This document shows, one piece after another, positions 5,983 to 9,181 of a stretch of DNA of 9,181 nucleotides (within the stretch, counting starts at the first letter, position 1; each line of letters starts with the position of its first letter). This DNA is from Candidatus Poribacteria bacterium. Its GTDB lineage: Bacteria > Poribacteria > DTPJ01. The translations under genes were made by a program, and so were the position numbers. The notes beneath the pieces are model-generated. The model was not told the origin of the DNA. It did no database searches and saw nothing but the letters and a program-made list of their open reading frames with translations. The stretch spans positions 1 through 9,181 of the forward strand of contig DTPJ01000421.1 in the NCBI GenBank assembly GCA_011334435.1. Reading direction: 5' to 3'.

Positions 5983-6645
5983 ATGAGAATATGTATTATT
6001 ATACCCGGATATAATGAATCTCGATCAATAGGTAAAGTTGTTGCCAATGCTCGCAAGATCATTGATGATATTGTAGTCATAGATGACGGCTCAAAGGATA
6101 ATACCGCTCAGATTGCACAAGACGCAGGGGCTTATGTCATTAAACATGAAGTTAATAAAGGAAAAGGTGCCGCTTTGCGAACTGGATTTCAATATGCAAT
6201 AGATCACAGTTACGATGCAGTAATTACAATGGATAGCGATGGACAGCATGATCCTGATGATATACCGAATTTCTTATATTCACTTGATAAGATCGGCTCT
6301 GGAATAATCATCGGCACAAGAATGGGCGATATATCCACTATGCCTTTAATTAGAAGATGCACGAATAAATTAACATCTTTCACCGCATCAATGATCGCAC
6401 ATCAAAAAATAGAAGATAGTCAATCCGGATTTCGCCTCATTACAACTGACGTCCTTAAAACTGTGAAACTTGAAACCGCTGGTTTTGAAACAGAATCAGA
6501 GATATTAATAAAAGCTTCAAAAGCAGGATTTCGCATTATATCTGTCCCAATAAAAACTATTTATGGTGAAGAGAAAAGCAAGATCAAACCGATGAGAGAC
6601 ACATATAAATTTCTGCGGTTATTATTCAGGAGTTTGCGCTGGTGA
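5983..6645 (+). CDS. Family 2 glycosyltransferase, dolichyl/polyprenyl-phosphate sugar synthase-like
   Basis: A 220-residue GT-A fold enzyme, expected to move a sugar from a nucleotide sugar to a lipid phosphate carrier at the inner face of the membrane. Motifs in order: IIIPGYNE at 5-12, VIDDGSKDNT at 32-41, NKGKGAALRTGF at 58-69, the metal-binding DSDGQHDP at 84-91 (DxD), DSQSGFR at 145-151 and SKIKPMRDTYKFLRLL at 199-214. This set is typical of DPM1/DPG-synthase-like enzymes. The soluble single-domain form is seen, with no C-terminal membrane helices. The sugar cannot be read from the sequence. The start directly follows the preceding stop with no clear ribosome site, and the end overlaps surE by 4 bp (GTGA). 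Confidence 0.85.
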   Translation: MRICIIIPGYNESRSIGKVVANARKIIDDIVVIDDGSKDNTAQIAQDAGAYVIKHEVNKGKGAALRTGFQYAIDHSYDAVITMDSDGQHDPDDIPNFLYSLDKIGSGIIIGTRMGDISTMPLIRRCTNKLTSFTASMIAHQKIEDSQSGFRLITTDVLKTVKLETAGFETESEILIKASKAGFRIISVPIKTIYGEEKSKIKPMRDTYKFLRLLFRSLRW

Positions 6646-7394
6646 TAATACTTGTTACTAACGATGATGGCATAAATTCAACAGGATTGAAAACATTAGC
6701 TAATGCTATGGGTGAGATTGGCGATGTTTTTGTCGTCGCTCCTGATAGACAACGAAGTGCAGTCGGATTGTCCGTTACACTTGATCAGCCATTAAGAATT
6801 GAAAATTTAGGCAATAAAAAATATTCGGTTAATGGTATGCCTGCGGATTGTATTGAACTTGCACTTCATAAGTTAATGCAAGTCCCTCCTGACCTCATAA
6901 TTTCTGGTATTAATCATGGGCAAAATATAGGATATGACATTTATCATTCTGGCACTGTCGGTGCTGCAATTGTAGGGACGATGTTTGGCATCCCATCAAT
7001 AGCTATATCAATTGCCAATAGTTCACATAAAATTCACTATGAAACCGCAGGAAAAGTGGCGATAAAAGTTGTCCAAACAGTTGTTGAAAAGGGCTTGCCA
7101 AAAGGGACGCTTCTTAATGTAAATGTTCCAAACTTACCTTATTCTAAAATCAAGGGAATTGATGTCACTCGGCATTGTAATGCCACTTATGATATTGAAA
7201 TCCATGATCGCAAAGACCCAAGAGGGAAAGACTATTATTGGGTCGGTGGTGCATTTCAACTATGCGGAGATCATTCAAAAACCGATTTAGAAGCCATTAA
7301 TAATGGCAAAGTTTCCGTAACTCCGCTCCATCTTGATCTTACAGATTATAATATGATGAAAATGATGTCTGATTGGTTTACAAATAGTCATTAG
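6642..7394 (+). CDS. surE: 5'/3'-nucleotidase SurE
   Basis: A 250-residue metal-dependent phosphatase that removes phosphate from nucleoside 5'- and 3'-monophosphates, cytoplasmic, of normal family length. Expected metal ligands are Asp8 and Asp9 (TNDDG), Ser39 (APDRQRSAVG) and Asn91 (SGINHGQN). The loop GMPADCIELAL at 65-75 and YHSGTVGAA at 101-109 are also typical. It starts with GTG inside the TGA-overlapping GTGA of the glycosyltransferase gene. AGGAG at 6628-6632 lies 9 nt before it, which fixes this start, and the N-terminus MIILVTNDDG is complete. In many genomes surE pairs with pcm or with nlpD; here it is downstream of thi genes and a glycosyltransferase, a linkage probably reflecting co-transcription rather than shared pathway. 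Confidence 0.96.
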   Translation: MIILVTNDDGINSTGLKTLANAMGEIGDVFVVAPDRQRSAVGLSVTLDQPLRIENLGNKKYSVNGMPADCIELALHKLMQVPPDLIISGINHGQNIGYDIYHSGTVGAAIVGTMFGIPSIAISIANSSHKIHYETAGKVAIKVVQTVVEKGLPKGTLLNVNVPNLPYSKIKGIDVTRHCNATYDIEIHDRKDPRGKDYYWVGGAFQLCGDHSKTDLEAINNGKVSVTPLHLDLTDYNMMKMMSDWFTNSH

Positions 7395-7425
7395 TTTTCA
7401 ATTTTCAAATATAAGAAAGGGATTT

Positions 7426-8049
7426 ATGATCACACATATTATCAACTTTTTAGCAAACATTGTCATTAAAGTCATTGGTTATATAGGTTATGGTGGAATT
7501 TTTGGGCTTATGTTAGTTGAGAGTTGCGGAATACTTATGCCATCGGAGGTGATCATGCCCTTTTCTGGATTTCAGGTCGCTTTGGGAAACATGAACTATT
7601 GGATAGTTACACTTATGGGAGGACTTGGCAACTTAGCTGGTTCTGCTATTGCTTATTGGATAGGAATGAAGGGAGGGCGTCCTTTGGCAGAAAAATATGG
7701 AAGATATATACTAATCTCTAAACACGATTTAGACATTGCAGATAGATGGTTCACTAAATATGGAGAATTGACGGCTTTTTTTGGTCGTCTCATGCCTATT
7801 ATCAGAACGTTTATATCTTTTCCTGCTGGAATAGCGAAGATGAACTTCTTTAAATTTTGTATTTACACCTTAATTGGATCATTGATATGGTCAGCAATAT
7901 TTGCGTGGTTTGGCGTAAAGTTAGGCGAAAATTGGACGCTTATTCGCGAAAAGCTACATAATTTTGATATGGCTATTGCTATTATTATCATTCTAGCAAT
8001 CATTTTGTATATATGGCGACATGTCAGAATTTTACGTGCTGAAAGATAA
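7426..8049 (+). CDS. DedA-family (SNARE-associated/VTT domain) inner-membrane protein
   Basis: A 207-residue polytopic membrane protein of ordinary DedA length. Members of this family translocate or recycle lipid carriers such as undecaprenyl phosphate or phospholipids and support membrane potential. Seen here: LMLVESCGILMPSEVIMPFSG at 28-48 with Glu32 and Glu41, the GNLAGSAIAYWIG membrane segment at 68-80, and the hallmark FFGRLMPIIRTFISFPAGIAKM at 118-139 with Arg121 and Arg127. Further hydrophobic helices lie near 143-165 and 182-198. AAGAAAGGGA at 7413-7422 supplies a ribosome site just before the ATG. It follows surE by 31 bp without a visible terminator and is probably in the same transcript. 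Together with the lipid-carrier glycosyltransferase two genes upstream, it may serve envelope polymer synthesis (inference). The exact cargo is not predictable. Confidence 0.92.
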   Translation: MITHIINFLANIVIKVIGYIGYGGIFGLMLVESCGILMPSEVIMPFSGFQVALGNMNYWIVTLMGGLGNLAGSAIAYWIGMKGGRPLAEKYGRYILISKHDLDIADRWFTKYGELTAFFGRLMPIIRTFISFPAGIAKMNFFKFCIYTLIGSLIWSAIFAWFGVKLGENWTLIREKLHNFDMAIAIIIILAIILYIWRHVRILRAER

Positions 8050-8097
8050 AGTTCTTTGGAATTTAAGTTTTTTAATATATTTTATAATTATGATTGA

Positions 8098-8126
8098 TTG
8101 TAGAAAATTGTCTAGAAATTTATAAT
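8098..8126 (+). promoter_or_regulatory. Candidate promoter for nadK
   Basis: A perfect -10 box TATAAT (8121-8126) lies 17 bp after TTGTAG (8098-8103), a weak -35 matching 3 of 6 positions. Transcription would start near 8133, only about 10 nt before the nadK ATG at 8143, giving a nearly leaderless message. This agrees with the absence of a Shine-Dalgarno sequence. The region is very AT-rich, so a chance match is possible. Confidence 0.45.
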
Positions 8127-8153
8127 ATGAATACAATATGATATGAACACAAT
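8125..8153 (+). repeat. 16-bp-period duplication of the nadK start region
   Basis: ATATGAATACAAT (8125-8137) and ATATGAACACAAT (8141-8153) match at 12 of 13 bases. The first copy begins a minicistron ATG AAT ACA ATA TGA (8127-8141) coding Met-Asn-Thr-Ile and then stop, the same four residues that begin NadK. Its stop ends one base before the real ATG. Confidence 0.6.
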
Positions 8154-9021
8154 TGGAATAATCGCTAACTTAACAAAAGATGGTGCAACAAAAGTCGTCG
8201 CAGAAGTGTCAAACTGGCTGAACGATAAAGGTATAACTACGTTAATAACAAAAGACTGCTCTGCTAACATAGATTCCGATCAATGCCTAATAATGGAAAG
8301 TAAAGAGATCGTCCAAAAAGCTGATGCACTCATCGTATTCGGCGGTGATGGAACTATTCTGAGTGTGTCACATATTCCAGGTGTCACAAGGCTACCTATA
8401 CTACCGATAAATATGGGCGGTCTTGGCTTTTTGACAGAAGTTGGGCTTGATGAACTATATACTACACTTGAAAAAGTCCTTGACGGTAATTACCAGTTAG
8501 ACGAGCGTATGATGCTCAGGGCAAAAATCATTAATCCAAATACAAATGAAGCAGAAATTGAAAGAACTGCCCTCAACGATGCGGTTATCAACAAGGGCGC
8601 ATTTTCAAGGATGATATGGTTAGAAACCTATATTGATCAGGAATATGTGTCCACTGTCAATGGTGATGGTATTATAATTTCTACTCCCAGCGGATGTACT
8701 GCCTATTCGTTATCTGCTGGAGGTCCTATTGTCTGCCCTAATCTGAATGTATTTATCATAACATATATATGTCCTCATACGCTTTCGTTTAGACCGCAAA
8801 TAGTGCCAGCAGAATCTAAAATATCAGTTATTGTAAAGTCATTGCATTCTAATATACTTTTAGCGATAGATGGTCAAGAAGGATTTGATCTTGAACCAAA
8901 CTCGATCATTCAAATAGATAAAGCCCCTGAAACTATTAAACTTATAAGATCAGAAAAGAGAAGCTATTACGAAATACTCAGGACAAAACTTAAATGGGGC
9001 GAAAGCATGAAAAGTTTTTAA
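8143..9021 (+). CDS. nadK: NAD kinase
   Basis: A 292-residue cytoplasmic enzyme that phosphorylates NAD to NADP using ATP or polyphosphate; length is normal. Motifs: IGIIANLTKDGA at 4-15, the catalytic GGDGT at 67-71 (Asp69), INMGGLGFLTEV at 89-100, LNDAVINKG at 144-152, VNGDGIIISTPSGCTAYSLS at 172-191, SAGGPIV at 191-197, ICPHTLSFRP at 209-218 and ILRTKLKWG at 278-286. Small departures from the most common form are Asn-Asp (145-146) where Asn-Glu is frequent, and SGCTAY (183-188) where TGSTAY is usual. Neither removes a core catalytic group. The ATG at 8143 gives the expected N-terminus, and the only nearby upstream ATG (8127) is closed by TGA. No clear ribosome site precedes it. The gap of 93 bp after the DedA gene carries a candidate promoter. 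Confidence 0.96.
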   Translation: MNTIGIIANLTKDGATKVVAEVSNWLNDKGITTLITKDCSANIDSDQCLIMESKEIVQKADALIVFGGDGTILSVSHIPGVTRLPILPINMGGLGFLTEVGLDELYTTLEKVLDGNYQLDERMMLRAKIINPNTNEAEIERTALNDAVINKGAFSRMIWLETYIDQEYVSTVNGDGIIISTPSGCTAYSLSAGGPIVCPNLNVFIITYICPHTLSFRPQIVPAESKISVIVKSLHSNILLAIDGQEGFDLEPNSIIQIDKAPETIKLIRSEKRSYYEILRTKLKWGESMKSF

Positions 9022-9140
9022 TATATTTTTAATATATAAAGAGTTTCTAATATAAAATCTGAGAATTCTGAAAACCAGTTAAATCCAATTATCATAAGGA
9101 TTAGAAAGCCATATAAAAATGAAAATGCTCCACATTTGTC

Positions 9141-9160
9141 ATTCCCGTGAAAACGGGAAT
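9141..9160. repeat. ATTCCC/GGGAAT palindrome (dRS3/REP-like element)
   Basis: ATTCCCGT, a GAAA loop, then ACGGGAAT form a perfect 8-bp stem, preceded by TTGTC and followed by CCAGAAAAATC. ATTCCC-N8-GGGAAT is the layout of the Neisseria dRS3 repeat, and similar palindromes are scattered through many other genomes. Neither side has a T-run, so it is a poor intrinsic terminator, though a hairpin at the 3' end of the nadK message is possible. Whether it is repeated in this genome cannot be seen from one copy. Confidence 0.6.
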
Positions 9161-9181
9161 CCAGAAAAATCATAACAAAGA

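Noticed and set aside
8083..8088. A second TATAAT upstream of nadK
   Set aside because: No acceptable -35 box lies 16-18 bp upstream; the one at 8121 is better placed.
9015..9036. Tandem TTTTTAATATA at the end of nadK, with a similar AT stretch at 8065-8086 after the DedA gene
   Set aside because: Low-complexity AT sequence in an AT-rich genome; the likeness may be chance, and no structure supports a function.
9141..9160. Intrinsic terminator of the nadK transcript
   Set aside because: The hairpin is not followed by a T-run on either strand, and it lies 120 bp past the stop codon.

Overview
The window is AT-rich bacterial DNA, probably below 40% G+C by eye (not computed). It is densely packed and every gene reads through intact. 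Nothing in it names a species. A secreted caspase-like protein with PEGA domains, a stand-alone ThiD2 next to a short ThiC, an Rpn-type nuclease-fold gene and a dispersed-type ATTCCC/GGGAAT palindrome would fit an uncultured or deeply branching, probably Gram-negative-type lineage. That placement is inference.

Left part (1-3074, minus strand): a gene for an exported caspase-fold (peptidase C14) protein. It carries a His/Cys dyad, an EF-hand-like loop, four PEGA domains arranged A-B-A-B, and a C-terminal membrane region. Upstream of it on the same strand lies a thymidylate-kinase-family gene whose P-loop lysine is an arginine. Each of the two genes has its own good sigma70-type promoter.

Divergent control region (3075-3308): promoters point both ways. 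The rightward one has consensus -35 and -10 boxes (TTGACA, 18 bp, TATAAT). Short direct and inverted repeats lie around it. No TPP riboswitch is visible, although the first two rightward genes make thiamine precursor.

Right part (3309-9021, plus strand): a run of thiD2, thiC, an Rpn/PD-(D/E)XK-type gene with an expanded 12-bp repeat, a family-2 glycosyltransferase and surE. The junctions are 1-bp overlap, 2-bp gap, 0-bp gap and 4-bp overlap, so they almost certainly form one transcript. A DedA-family membrane protein follows after 31 bp. nadK comes after another 93 bp and has its own candidate promoter. ThiC and ThiD2 together would turn AIR into HMP pyrophosphate. SurE and NadK are nucleotide housekeeping enzymes, and the glycosyltransferase and DedA point to lipid-carrier or envelope work.

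Tail (9022-9181): AT-rich non-coding DNA ending in an 8-bp perfect stem with a GAAA loop, resembling a dispersed REP/dRS3-like element. No CRISPR array, tRNA, rRNA or complete insertion sequence was found. I see no clear new defence system. The least ordinary items are the caspase-PEGA protein, the Arg P-loop kinase, the riboswitch-less thiD2-thiC operon carrying an Rpn gene, and the duplicated nadK start.
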